This document shows positions 50,656-60,568 of a DNA stretch of 64,000 nt, piece by piece. The notes below the pieces were generated by a model that was given only the letters and a program-made list of their open reading frames with translations, was not told the DNA's origin and made no database searches. A program made the position numbers and the translations under genes. This DNA comes from Gammaproteobacteria bacterium (GTDB lineage: Bacteria > Pseudomonadota > Gammaproteobacteria > Steroidobacterales > Steroidobacteraceae): the NCBI GenBank assembly GCA_025355645.1, contig JANXZG010000027.1:36957-100956 (forward strand). Direction: 5' to 3'. The first letter of the stretch is position 1. Every line of letters begins with the position of its first letter.

Positions 50656-51368
50656 ACGCTGCCACGAGCGCCCGGCAGATCGAACACCAGCAGCTCGGCC
50701 CCGCTGCCGCCGTGGATGTCGAGACTCGCCGGTGAATCAAGCATCGCGGCATCCCCCGCACTGAGCGATGCGTCATTGACCTGAAGTGAACCTCGCGCCA
50801 GGTGCAAATACAGCGATCGCCCCGGCTTCGCTGCATACGAGGCGCGCTCAGCACCGTCGAAAAGCCCTGTATACATTTTTGCGTCCTGGTGGAGCTGCAC
50901 GGACCCGTCCGCACTGTCGGGGGAAGCGACCAGTTTCAGCTTGCCACGCCGTTCAGTCCGCTCGAAATGTTTTTGCTCATAGCCCGGCGCGATACCGCGC
51001 GCCGACGGGATAATCCAGATCTGCAGAAAATGCACGGGCTCCGTCGGCGAAGGGTTCATTTCGCTATGCGTGACGCCGGAGCCCGCGCTCATGCGCTGCA
51101 CATCGCCGGGGACGATCACGGAGCCGTTCCCCATGGAGTCCCGATGACCCAGTTGCCCTTCGAGTACGTAGCTCAGGATCTCCATGTCGCGATGCGCATG
51201 CGTGCCGAACCCCTTGGCCGGTTGTACGCGATCCTCATTGATGACCCGCAACACGCTGTATCCCATGTGCGCCGGATCGTAATAATCGGCAAACGAAAAG
51301 CTGTGGCGGGATTTCAACCAGCCATGATCGGCAAGGCCGCGTTCTTCACTGCGTCGGATGGTCAGCAT
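50652..51368 (-). CDS. Pirin family protein (quercetinase-like)
   Basis: RHSFSFADYYDPAHMGYSVLRVINED..FGTHAHRDMEILSYVLEG..GVTHSEMNPS; overlaps FMN reductase start. Confidence 0.93.
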   Translation of the reverse strand: MLTIRRSEERGLADHGWLKSRHSFSFADYYDPAHMGYSVLRVINEDRVQPAKGFGTHAHRDMEILSYVLEGQLGHRDSMGNGSVIVPGDVQRMSAGSGVTHSEMNPSPTEPVHFLQIWIIPSARGIAPGYEQKHFERTERRGKLKLVASPDSADGSVQLHQDAKMYTGLFDGAERASYAAKPGRSLYLHLARGSLQVNDASLSAGDAAMLDSPASLDIHGGSGAELLVFDLPGARGSV

Positions 51369-51477
51369 AAATGGATCTGGGCACTCGCGAGCCGGGCGAT
51401 CAAGCTACCAGATATAGGGCCGGCATTGCCCGCATTCAATATCCAGGCCGCGCACCCGCCATGAAGGCCTTGCGCTC

Positions 51478-53193
51478 TTAAGGGGCAGTCGTCAGCAGCC
51501 CGCGCTCGACCAGCACGGGCGGGCGGCGATGATGGGTGGATTGCTCCCAGCCATAGGCGATGCCGAGCAGGTCGCCGTCCTTCCAGGGGCGGCCAGAGAA
51601 TTCGAGCCCAAATGGCAGGCCGCCGGGATAAAACCCGCCGACGACGACGACCGCAGGCACGCCCAGCATGTTGACCCAGCTGGTTGCGGAATGGGGACCC
51701 TCGGAAAGGCGCCCGTCCTGTGCCATCGTTTCATCGACAGGCGGCATCTGGATCGCCGGATACACATAGCCATCCAGGTGCAGCCGCCCGAGTGGTTCCA
51801 GGTACAACTCCATCGCGCGCCGGCGCGGATCAAAATATCCCGCCTTCGACTCTGGGGAAATTTCAACGTCGGTCTGCGTGATGACCACATCGCCATAATG
51901 CGAATCACCGGGCTCCTGCCCGATGATGGCCTCGCCCAGCGCTGAACCCAGCGCTTGCTTGTACTCGGCGGCGGAATGGTATTGCGCGGGTCCGAAATTC
52001 TTGAGGAACTGATCAGTCCCTTCAAGCACGTACGGGTAGGTGCTGATACGGCTCGCCGTTTGCGCAAAGCTTTCCGGCAGGATCGACTCATCCATGATGA
52101 CGGTGGCGCCCGCGGCGCGCAGCTCAGCGACTGACTTCATGAACGCAGCTTGCGTGGACGCCTGCAGCGGCTGCGCCGCGGCTGCCTCGAGCTTGGCTGC
52201 GGCTGCATCGCTCACCGCGCCTGGCACGCCATGAAAAGGTATGCCAATGCCCTTCAGGATGAACGCCGGCACGCCAAAGCGCTTGCCGCGCAAGGCATCG
52301 GGCTTCAGGTACTGGGTATAGGGCCCCGGCTGGGCCTTGGCGGCCGAGCCTGCCGTTGCCGCATCCTGTGGATCCTCCGCCGCCATCACGGAAAGTGCGA
52401 TGGCCGCATCGGTCACATTGCGGGCGATGGGTCCGGTGTTGTCGAGCAGCCAGTCGAGCGGGGCAATCCCGGCGATGCTGACCAGCCCGCGCGTCGGAAA
52501 TACACCGATCAGGGCGCTCGTGGCCGCGGGCATGCGGATCGAATTGCCGGTATCGGTGCCCGTGCCAAGCACAGCCATATTGGCGGCGAGCGCAGTGACG
52601 ATGCCACCCGAAGAGCCGCCCGGGGAGAAGCGTACGTCGTAGGCGTTGCCGGTGCGACCGAAGGAGCTGCTGCGGTTCGTATCGCTGTTGGCGAAATCCG
52701 GCATATTCGCGTGGCCGAGTATGATAGCGCCCGCCGCGCGCAGTTTTGCAACGATCGGGGCATCCTTCGGCGCAATCAGTTCATGGCCCGCGATCGTATA
52801 GCCCGACCAGCCATCACTCGTTACCTGGCCCTCGATGCTGGTATTAGCCTTGATGACGATGGGCACGCCCCACAGCGGCCCATGATTGACCGCTCCGCGT
52901 GCCGCATCCAGATCTTCGTGCGCCGCCTGCGCCAGCGCGTCCGGTTCCATCAGCGTTTCGATCGAGCGGTAGATGCCGTCATACCGGTGTATGCGAGCAA
53001 GGTGCCAGTTCACGACCTGCGTGACCGTGTACTTGTGTTGGCGGTAGAAGCTTTGCAGCTGCGCGACGCTGACCTCCATGAGGTCCTTGTCCATCGCAGA
53101 AGAGGCGGCGCTGCTGGCGAGGCAGGCAGGCGCCAGCGCGAGCGCGGCGCAGCACAGCAGGGTCCTTGGGATGGGTGGGCTTCGGGTGGGCAA
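51478..53193 (-). CDS. Amidase-signature family protein, secreted
   Basis: GPLWGVPIVIKANTSIEG; SFGRTGNAYDVRFSPGGSSGGIVTALAANMAVLGTGTDTGNSIRMPAA. Confidence 0.93.
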   Translation of the reverse strand: MPTRSPPIPRTLLCCAALALAPACLASSAASSAMDKDLMEVSVAQLQSFYRQHKYTVTQVVNWHLARIHRYDGIYRSIETLMEPDALAQAAHEDLDAARGAVNHGPLWGVPIVIKANTSIEGQVTSDGWSGYTIAGHELIAPKDAPIVAKLRAAGAIILGHANMPDFANSDTNRSSSFGRTGNAYDVRFSPGGSSGGIVTALAANMAVLGTGTDTGNSIRMPAATSALIGVFPTRGLVSIAGIAPLDWLLDNTGPIARNVTDAAIALSVMAAEDPQDAATAGSAAKAQPGPYTQYLKPDALRGKRFGVPAFILKGIGIPFHGVPGAVSDAAAAKLEAAAAQPLQASTQAAFMKSVAELRAAGATVIMDESILPESFAQTASRISTYPYVLEGTDQFLKNFGPAQYHSAAEYKQALGSALGEAIIGQEPGDSHYGDVVITQTDVEISPESKAGYFDPRRRAMELYLEPLGRLHLDGYVYPAIQMPPVDETMAQDGRLSEGPHSATSWVNMLGVPAVVVVGGFYPGGLPFGLEFSGRPWKDGDLLGIAYGWEQSTHHRRPPVLVERGLLTTAP

Positions 53194-53268
53194 GGTCGGA
53201 TGATGATATCACCGGGGTATCTGCTATCTTTGCGGGTCGAAGCACTAAATAAAGAAGGGATCCCTGCC

Positions 53269-53967
53269 ATGACCATATCCATTCGACCATCGTTCGTCAC
53301 CGCAGCTGTAATGGGCTGCCTGCTTGCCGGTTCAGCGTGGGCACTGGGGGTCAATGATCTGACGAACCAGGAAGCATCCAGCGGTATCCGCGGGGCACTC
53401 GCGCAAGGCGCATCGTCCGCCGTCGGCAAGCTTGGCGTACCCGGAGGGTTTTCGAACAACCCAAAGGTCAAAATCGGACTGCCGCGCGCGCTCGAACAGC
53501 TCGCGGCCGGCATGCGGATGATCGGCCGCGGCAAGGATGCTGACGAACTGGTCGCCAGCATGAACCAGGCGGCCGAGCAGGCGGTGCCGCAGGCGAAGCC
53601 GCTATTGATTCACGCCGTCAAGAGCATGAGCTTTGCAGATGCCAAGGGTATCCTGACCGGCGGCGATAATTCGGTGACAAACTTCTTCAAGGATAAGACT
53701 TCCGCGCAGCTGGCGGTGAAATTTCTTCCCGTCGTCAAGCGTGTCACGGATCAGGTCGGCCTCGCGCAAAAATACGACCAGTTCGCCGGCCAGGGCGCGA
53801 AGCTCGGGCTTATCAAGGGCGATGCCGCTAACGTGGAGCAGTACGTCACCGACCGGGCGCTGGACGGCCTTTATCTGATGATCGGCGAGGAAGAACGCGC
53901 GATCCGGCAGAACCCCGCCGCCGCGGTCAGTTCCGTGGTCTCGAAGGTATTTAGCGCGTTGCGCTGA
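53269..53967 (+). CDS. DUF4197-family secreted protein
   Basis: GIRGALAQGASSAVGKLG..MNQAAEQAVPQAKPLLIHAVKSMSFADAKGILTGGDNSVTNFFKDKTS..ALDGLYLMIGEEERAIRQNP. Confidence 0.87.
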   Translation: MTISIRPSFVTAAVMGCLLAGSAWALGVNDLTNQEASSGIRGALAQGASSAVGKLGVPGGFSNNPKVKIGLPRALEQLAAGMRMIGRGKDADELVASMNQAAEQAVPQAKPLLIHAVKSMSFADAKGILTGGDNSVTNFFKDKTSAQLAVKFLPVVKRVTDQVGLAQKYDQFAGQGAKLGLIKGDAANVEQYVTDRALDGLYLMIGEEERAIRQNPAAAVSSVVSKVFSALR

Positions 53968-53970
53968 GCG

Positions 53971-55317
53971 ATGATGGCTGAGCCTGTCAAGGTCGCGGAG
54001 CCTGAGCCTCAAGCCGCGGGGTTCCAGTGGATGGGCGCAGGTAAATGGCTGTGGCCGCTGCTAGCGCTGTGCGCGATCGCTTTTTTCCTTGCGCTGCATT
54101 ATCTGCGGCCGGCGCCGCCGAACACCCTGACCATCGCCAGTGGTACGCCGGGAAGCCGGCTAAATCTCTCCGCCCTGCAGTACCAGAAGATCCTGAAACG
54201 CAGCGGCATCACGCTCAAGGTACTGACGACCGAAGGTTCCCTCGATAACCTGGACCGCCTGCGCTCGCCAAGCTCCGGCGTAGATATTGCCCTGGTGCAG
54301 TCCGGGATTACCCCGGCAGACGAGATTGGCGACCTGGTCTCCCTCGGCAGCGTGTTTTATATCCCTCTGACCGTTTTCTACCGCAGTCCACATCCGCTTG
54401 AGCGCCTCTCGGAGCTACGCGGCCATCGACTCTCGATCGGCCCCGAGGGCAGCGGCACGCGCGCGCTGACGCTCGCGCTGCTGAAGGCCAATGGCATCCG
54501 CGTGGGCGAACAGACGGAGCTAGAGGATCTCGATGGGCCGGACGCGCGGGCAGCGCTCCTGAGCGGCAAGGTCGAGGCGATATTCCTGACGGGAGACTCG
54601 GCGACGTCCGAAGTCATTGGTGAAATGCTGCATGCGGCGGGGGTCCGCCTTTTCGATTTCCAGCAGGCGGACGCTTACGTGGGCCGTTTCCGGTATCTGT
54701 CCAAGCTGGAAATCCCGGCGGGTGGATTTGACCTCGGGGAGAACCTGCCGCCAGCGCAGCTCAGTTTACTGGCCCCGACGATCGAACTCGTGGCCCACTC
54801 CAACCTGCATCCGGCACTATCGGATTTGTTGATCGAGGCCGCGACTGAAGTCCATGGCCACGCTGGTCTGTTCCAGAATCCCGGGGAGTTTCCCTCGCCA
54901 CGGGCCAGTGAATTCCCGGTCAGTGCCGACGCCACGCGTTTTTACAAGTCGGGGAAGAGCTTCGCCTATCGGTACCTGCCGTTCTGGCTCGCCACGCTGT
55001 TCGATCGAGCGCTGGTCGTGATGGTACCGTTGTTGCTGGTCGTGATTCCGATCATCCGTTACATTCCGGAGCTCTACAACTGGAACATCCGGCGCCGCAT
55101 CAACCGCCGTTATGGACAACTGATGGCGCTTGAGCGCAAGTCGCTCGGGGATTTTACCGCCAAGCAGCGCAAGGCGCTGCTTGAGCAGCTGGCTCGCATC
55201 GAAAAATCCGTCATTGCGCTAAAGATGCCTGGCTCGCATGCCACCCAGCTGTACGCTCTGCGCCAGCACATGCAATTCGTCCGCGATAATCTTGCTCCCT
55301 CAGCCAAGGACCCGTAA
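53971..55317 (+). CDS. TAXI-family TRAP-type solute-binding protein with C-terminal membrane extension
   Basis: LTIASGTPGSRLNLSALQYQKILKRSG; SIGPEGSGTRALTLALLKANGI; extra TM LVVMVPLLLVVIPIIRYIPELYNW plus coiled tail. Confidence 0.8.
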   Translation: MMAEPVKVAEPEPQAAGFQWMGAGKWLWPLLALCAIAFFLALHYLRPAPPNTLTIASGTPGSRLNLSALQYQKILKRSGITLKVLTTEGSLDNLDRLRSPSSGVDIALVQSGITPADEIGDLVSLGSVFYIPLTVFYRSPHPLERLSELRGHRLSIGPEGSGTRALTLALLKANGIRVGEQTELEDLDGPDARAALLSGKVEAIFLTGDSATSEVIGEMLHAAGVRLFDFQQADAYVGRFRYLSKLEIPAGGFDLGENLPPAQLSLLAPTIELVAHSNLHPALSDLLIEAATEVHGHAGLFQNPGEFPSPRASEFPVSADATRFYKSGKSFAYRYLPFWLATLFDRALVVMVPLLLVVIPIIRYIPELYNWNIRRRINRRYGQLMALERKSLGDFTAKQRKALLEQLARIEKSVIALKMPGSHATQLYALRQHMQFVRDNLAPSAKDP

Positions 55318-55971
55318 ATGTCAACGGTACCCGAATCCCGTCCACGTGTTGGCTGGTTGCGACCAAAGAACCTGCTCTTTGCCGCGGTCGTCCTGATGAT
55401 GTCCTACGTCGTGGTGCACAACGAGGGCTTTCTCATCGACGGCGCGAACGATGAATGGAAACACATCGAGTCGTTCAAATGGTGGCTGCTGTTCCATGGC
55501 AGCGCGGGCGCCTGCGCACTGCTGCTCGCCCCCTTGCAATTCTCCGACCGGTTGCGTGGCCGCTTCACGAAGCTGCATCGCGTGATCGGGCGCATCTATG
55601 TCACGGCGGTCTTCGTGCTTGCCCCGATAGGCAACTACATCCAGTACCTGGATGAGAAACTCGGCTTTTCACGCGCCTTTACGCTTGCCACGACCGTTGA
55701 CGCGCTGTTGCTGATGACGACCACCGGCTTAGCGTTTTACTTCATCCGCAAGCGCAAGTTCCAGCAGCACCGGATGTGGATGACACGAAGCTATGCCGTC
55801 GCGCTGGTGTTCTTCGAGGTCCGCCTGGTCTCAGGCGTACTCGGGCTCGATGACAGCAACGGCGCGGGCGAGACCATCATCTGGGTCTGCCTCGCGCTCG
55901 CCATTCCGATCGCCGATGTGATCCTGCAGGCCCAGGACTCGTGGCGGTCTCGCGTGCTTCCCAAGGGGTAA
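55318..55971 (+). CDS. DUF2306-family membrane protein
   Basis: LLFHGSAGACALLLAPLQFSDRLRGRFTKLHRVIGRIYV..FQQHRMWMTRSYAVAL. Confidence 0.8.
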   Translation: MSTVPESRPRVGWLRPKNLLFAAVVLMMSYVVVHNEGFLIDGANDEWKHIESFKWWLLFHGSAGACALLLAPLQFSDRLRGRFTKLHRVIGRIYVTAVFVLAPIGNYIQYLDEKLGFSRAFTLATTVDALLLMTTTGLAFYFIRKRKFQQHRMWMTRSYAVALVFFEVRLVSGVLGLDDSNGAGETIIWVCLALAIPIADVILQAQDSWRSRVLPKG

Positions 55972-56013
55972 AGAACCGGGCCTTTTCAGCGCTGGCCGCG
56001 CGGGAGCGTTTTC

Positions 56014-56484
56014 ATGAAATTTGAGCTCGAACCAATAGGCGTCGTGGACGCGATGCGCCCGCATGCAGAGGATGATTTCTGGGCCGGTGAAGAGTCCTGC
56101 ATCAAATTAGCAGAGGCCTTCAAGGCGGACGCCGTGGCCGGGCTTGACTCGTTCTCACACGTTGAGGTGCTGTTCCTGTTCCATCAGGTTAACCCGGCCG
56201 ATATCGTGTCGGGCACTCGCCATCCTCGCAACGATGTCCGCTGGCCTGCCGTGGGGATCTTTGCGCAACGCGCCCGGAACCGGCCGAACCGGCTTGGCAG
56301 CACGATTTGCAAGATCATGCGCCTGGAGGGGAACCGGCTGTACGTTTCGGAACTGGATGCGATCGACGGCACGCCCGTGCTGGATCTCAAACCGGTGATG
56401 GCCGAATTCCTGCCACGGGTACCTGTCAGGCAGCCGGCCTGGTCGCACGAACTGATGCAGCAATATTGGCTCAAGCGCGGGTGA
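56014..56484 (+). CDS. trmO: tRNA (N6-threonylcarbamoyladenosine37-N6)-methyltransferase TrmO-like (TsaA/YaeB family)
   Basis: EPIGVVDAMR, HVEVLFLFHQVNP, RHPRNDVRWPAVGIFAQRARNRPNRLGSTICKI, DGTPVLDLKP. Confidence 0.8.
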   Translation: MKFELEPIGVVDAMRPHAEDDFWAGEESCIKLAEAFKADAVAGLDSFSHVEVLFLFHQVNPADIVSGTRHPRNDVRWPAVGIFAQRARNRPNRLGSTICKIMRLEGNRLYVSELDAIDGTPVLDLKPVMAEFLPRVPVRQPAWSHELMQQYWLKRG

Positions 56485-56814
56485 GTGCTGCATACGAGTT
56501 AAAGTCGATCGCAGCGTAACGTCCAACCCGGACAAATTGCGATTTAGCGGCGACCGCGCTGCTGAGCTCAAGGTCGAACAGGAAATGCTGGCCGCGGTGA
56601 GCGCCCATTCCCGGCATTTCAAAGATAGGCGGCTTGCGAGTTACAAGCGCTTTTACCCTTGTTTTTGAGGCTCTGCTGCTATCCGCAGGAGCGCATATAC
56701 GACATAAGATTTTGCAATGTGACCCGGTTATCACAAATTTCTGATCTGCTTTTGCACTCGCGCACTGGAGGGCTGATGCTACAGCCCTGGAGTTCAAACA
56801 AGGACGGAACGCTG

Positions 56815-57510
56815 ATGAAAGCCAAGGTTAATACGCTGTTTGCATTGTCGCTGCTGGCTTTTGCCCCAACGGTATTTGCGCAGTACACCCTGACCCTGAC
56901 CGGTGTTGGCGATGGCGCGGTATCGAACGGCGTGTTCGTCAGCCCTTACGTTGGAACCATCCAGCAGGGTACGAGCTCGGGTCCGACGACCTACACGGGC
57001 TACATGGTTTGTGATGACTTCACGACGGAGTCCTACCTCAATACATCGTGGGCAGCGACCGAGACGGCATCCGGCGCATTGGATGGCACGGAAAAATTCA
57101 CCGGATCCGTGATGTTCCAGGGCACGAACTATACTGCGCAGCAGGCGTACAACGCGGCGTCCTGGCTCGCAACCCAGCTCGTATTGCCAGGCAACGTCAC
57201 GAACGCGGCTGCGCAGACCAACCTCTCGTTCGCCATCTGGAATATCTTCGACAGCGGCAATGCCAGTTCGAGCGCGGCGGTGGCGGCACTGGAGCAGACT
57301 GCCTTCACGACGTACGACAACACCGTGCAAAGCAGCGTATCGGTCTACACGCCGTCATCGAGCAATCCGAACGGCAAGAACCAGAGCCAGGAGTTCCTCG
57401 TCGTGAACCCGAATGCGGCGCCGGAAATTGATCCGACGTCGGCAGCGAGCGCTTTGACGCTGCTGTTGGGTGGTTTGGTAGTGATTCGCGGCCGCAAGCT
57501 GCGCGCCTAA
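56815..57510 (+). CDS. Secreted protein with PEP-CTERM-like sorting tail
   Basis: Signal peptide MKAKVNTLFALSLLAFAPTVFA; C-terminus APEIDPTSAASALTLLLGGLVVIRGRKLRA (motif + TM + basic cluster). Confidence 0.7.
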   Translation: MKAKVNTLFALSLLAFAPTVFAQYTLTLTGVGDGAVSNGVFVSPYVGTIQQGTSSGPTTYTGYMVCDDFTTESYLNTSWAATETASGALDGTEKFTGSVMFQGTNYTAQQAYNAASWLATQLVLPGNVTNAAAQTNLSFAIWNIFDSGNASSSAAVAALEQTAFTTYDNTVQSSVSVYTPSSSNPNGKNQSQEFLVVNPNAAPEIDPTSAASALTLLLGGLVVIRGRKLRA

Positions 57511-57538
57511 AAATAAAGCCCGCTAGGGGGATAACGAC

Positions 57539-57565
57539 AGGGCCGCGCAAGCGGCCCTTTTCTTT
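57539..57565 (+). terminator. Intrinsic terminator
   Basis: AGGGCCGC-GCAA-GCGGCCCT followed by TTTCTTT, 28 nt after stop at 57510. Confidence 0.85.
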
Positions 57566-57634
57566 ACTGCGGCCGTGAGCGCCGCGGCCGATACGATATA
57601 ATTTTCAGCCTCCAGTGACGGCGGGGATGAACAT

Positions 57635-60187
57635 ATGGCCAGAAGCGCTCTCTTTGCGATCCTGCGCGCGACCTCATGCGCGCTCGCCCTGGCCGCGTCG
57701 GCCAGCAATCCGGCGCTTGCCGAGCGTCGCGCGATCCTTGAGCAGATCGCCCTGCCGCATCCTTATTACTACCACGAGATGTACCTGCCGCAGCTGACCG
57801 CCGGCCCGAGCAGCGTGGCTTTCGCCCCGGACTCGCAGGATCTCGTGTACTCAATGGGAGGCTCCCTGTGGCGCCAGCGCCTCGACTCAACGACGGCGGT
57901 GCAGCTGACCGACGGGCCGGGCTACGACTACCAGCCGGACTGGTCGCCGGATGGGCGCAGTATCGTCTATGCTTCGTACAACCACGATGCGATTGAACTG
58001 CGATTGCTGGATGTCGCAAGCGGTACATCGCGCCAGTTGACCCAGGGCGGGGCAGTCAATGTCGAGCCGCGCTTTTCGCCCGACGGCACACGGATCGCCT
58101 ATGTATCGACTTCTTACAACGGGCGCTTCCACATCTTCATCGCCCCGGTTTCAGCCGCCGGCTTAGGGCCAGCCGTGAGGATCACGGGGGAGACCAAGAG
58201 CCCGCTGCGCCGCTACTACTATAGTGCGTATGACCATGAGCTCAGCCCGGTCTGGACGCGCGACGGCACATCGATCATCTACGTCTCAAACCGCGGGCAC
58301 ATTTATGGCACGGGTGGGTTCTGGCAGGCTGAGGCTCATGCGGGCAGCGAAGCCAGGGAGCTGCATTACGAGGAGACCAACTGGCGGGCGCGTCCGGATG
58401 TGTCCCCGGAGGGCACACGCCTGGTCTACGCGTCCTACCTGGGTCGCAATTTCCACCAGCTATGGCTGATGCCGGCAGCGGGCGGCGATGCATTCCCGAT
58501 TTCTTATGGAGAGTTCGATGCGGTCGGGCCGCGCTGGGCCCCGGACGGACACACCATCGCCTATATTTCGAATGCCAGCGGTGGCCTTGAGCTGATGTTG
58601 CATGAGGTCGCTGGCGGCGCCGAACGTGCCCTGCAAATCGCCGCGCGGAAATACCTCGCGCCCACAGGCTTTTTGCAGCTGACACTGAAGGATGCGGATG
58701 GCGCCCCGGGCGCCGCGCGACTATCGGTGACGGACGCACGCGGGAAGTTTTATGCGCCCGCCACCGCCTGGATCCATGGCGATGACGGATATGACCGCGC
58801 GGAGCGGAACTTCGAGGCGCATTATTTCCATGCGCGCGGCACCGTGACGCTCGAGGTGCCCGCTGGCGCGGTCAAGGTCGAGATTGTGCGCGGTTTTCGC
58901 CAGCCGCTCGAGTCGCACACCGTGACGATTGCCGCAGGCGCCACTTCCGAGCTTGCAGCGAGCGCGGCGCGGGTTTCCTCTGCGGCCGCCGGCGGCGGGC
59001 GCTGGGTCAGTGGCGATGTCCACGTGCATATGAACTATGGCGGCCTATATCGCAACGTCCCGGCGCATTTGATTGAGCAGATGGCAGCCGAGGATCTGGA
59101 CATCGTGCATGCACTGATCGTGAACAAGGAGCAGCGCTTCCCGGACATCGCCTACAGTGGCCGCGGGATCGATGCCGCCTCGACGCCAGAGCGCATCGTG
59201 ATGCATGGCCAGGAGTTTCATACCAGTTACTGGGGACACTTAGGCATCCTCGGCCTGTCGGGCACCACCTTGCTGCCAGGCTACAGCGGCTACGCGAATA
59301 CCGCGGCAGCGAGCCTTGTGCCGACCAACGCGGACGTCGCTGACCTGGCGCATGCGCGCGGCGCATTGGTGGGTTATGTGCATCCATTCGACGAGGACCC
59401 GCACCCGTTTGATGCCAAAGAATCGCTCAGCAATGAACTGCCGATCGACGTCGCCCTGGGGAAAGTCGACTACATTGAAGTCGGCGGATTCTCGGACTAT
59501 GCCGCAACGGCCGCCGTGTGGTACCGGCTTCTGAACCTAGGGTTCCGCCTGCCGGCGGCAAATGGCACGGACGCTATGACCAATTTCGCCTCGCTGCATG
59601 GCCCCGTGGGGACCGACCGCGTCTACGTGCGTGTCAGCGACGGCCCACTGTCCGTGTCCGAGTGGCTCGGCGCCTTAAAATCAGGCCGCAGCGTCGCGAC
59701 CGATGGACCACTGCTCGATTTCACGCTGGGCGGCCTGCCGATAGGGTCGGACCTCGCGCTCCCGGCAGCAAGCGCAGCCGTGCCGTTTACTGCGCACCTG
59801 TATTCAATCGTGCCGCTCGATCACCTTGAGCTCGTGTGCAATGGCAGCGTCGTGCGAAAATTAAAGCTTCAAGGTTCGCGCACCGCCACGGACTTTTCCG
59901 GCACAGTGCCGCTGCGGCAAAGCGGCTGGTGCCTGCTGCGTGCGACCAGCGACAAGGCGGAATATCCGGTTTTGGATAAATACGTATACGCGACGACGAG
60001 CCCGGTGTACGTGACCGTGGCGAGCCAGAAACCGCACTCAAGCGTGGATGCAAAGTATTTCATGGCCTGGATCGATCGGGTCACGGACGCAACGAATGCG
60101 TATCCTGACTGGAATACTGCAGGCGAAAAGGCCGCGGTGCTCGCGCAGCAAAAGTCCGGCCGCGCCGAATTCGAAAAGATGCAATAG
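57635..60187 (+). CDS. CehA/McbA-family metallohydrolase with N-terminal TolB-like (PD40) propeller
   Basis: DYQPDWSPDGRSIVYASYNHD, EPRFSPDGTRIAYVSTS repeats; GDVHVHMNYGGLYRN, MHGQEFHTSYWGHLGIL, GYVHPFDEDPHPF. Confidence 0.87.
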   Translation: MARSALFAILRATSCALALAASASNPALAERRAILEQIALPHPYYYHEMYLPQLTAGPSSVAFAPDSQDLVYSMGGSLWRQRLDSTTAVQLTDGPGYDYQPDWSPDGRSIVYASYNHDAIELRLLDVASGTSRQLTQGGAVNVEPRFSPDGTRIAYVSTSYNGRFHIFIAPVSAAGLGPAVRITGETKSPLRRYYYSAYDHELSPVWTRDGTSIIYVSNRGHIYGTGGFWQAEAHAGSEARELHYEETNWRARPDVSPEGTRLVYASYLGRNFHQLWLMPAAGGDAFPISYGEFDAVGPRWAPDGHTIAYISNASGGLELMLHEVAGGAERALQIAARKYLAPTGFLQLTLKDADGAPGAARLSVTDARGKFYAPATAWIHGDDGYDRAERNFEAHYFHARGTVTLEVPAGAVKVEIVRGFRQPLESHTVTIAAGATSELAASAARVSSAAAGGGRWVSGDVHVHMNYGGLYRNVPAHLIEQMAAEDLDIVHALIVNKEQRFPDIAYSGRGIDAASTPERIVMHGQEFHTSYWGHLGILGLSGTTLLPGYSGYANTAAASLVPTNADVADLAHARGALVGYVHPFDEDPHPFDAKESLSNELPIDVALGKVDYIEVGGFSDYAATAAVWYRLLNLGFRLPAANGTDAMTNFASLHGPVGTDRVYVRVSDGPLSVSEWLGALKSGRSVATDGPLLDFTLGGLPIGSDLALPAASAAVPFTAHLYSIVPLDHLELVCNGSVVRKLKLQGSRTATDFSGTVPLRQSGWCLLRATSDKAEYPVLDKYVYATTSPVYVTVASQKPHSSVDAKYFMAWIDRVTDATNAYPDWNTAGEKAAVLAQQKSGRAEFEKMQ

Positions 60188-60568
60188 CCCGGCTACTTCC
60201 TTACGCAGTTCCGGCGGTGTCTGCATTCCGCCAAAGTTGGCGCACGCTGGTAGGAATCGACGGCCGCAAAGCAGCCAAACAAAATCCTGGATTTAGCCGA
60301 TCAAGCGGGCTACAAAGGTTTAGCACCCTCTCGGCGATCAGCGGATCGCCGATCCTGGCGGAATTCCCCGACCGGCAACTGAGGCTATGTTAATCGCGTC
60401 TGTCGTTCCATGAATGACCGTGCGTCACTCGTCGATTGCAGCAGATTTCGCTCAACCCGCAGCCGGTCCCCCTGCCTGTCGACGCTAGGTTCCAGCGCCT
60501 CACTACACACTTGGGTACTGCGTGCGACGCGCTTTGCATATTCCCGAGCAGTCGTTGGGATGCGGCAA

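Noticed and set aside
52150-53967. 605-aa plus-strand ORF
   Set aside because: The first ~370 codons are antisense to the amidase; the real gene is the DUF4197 CDS starting at ATG 53269
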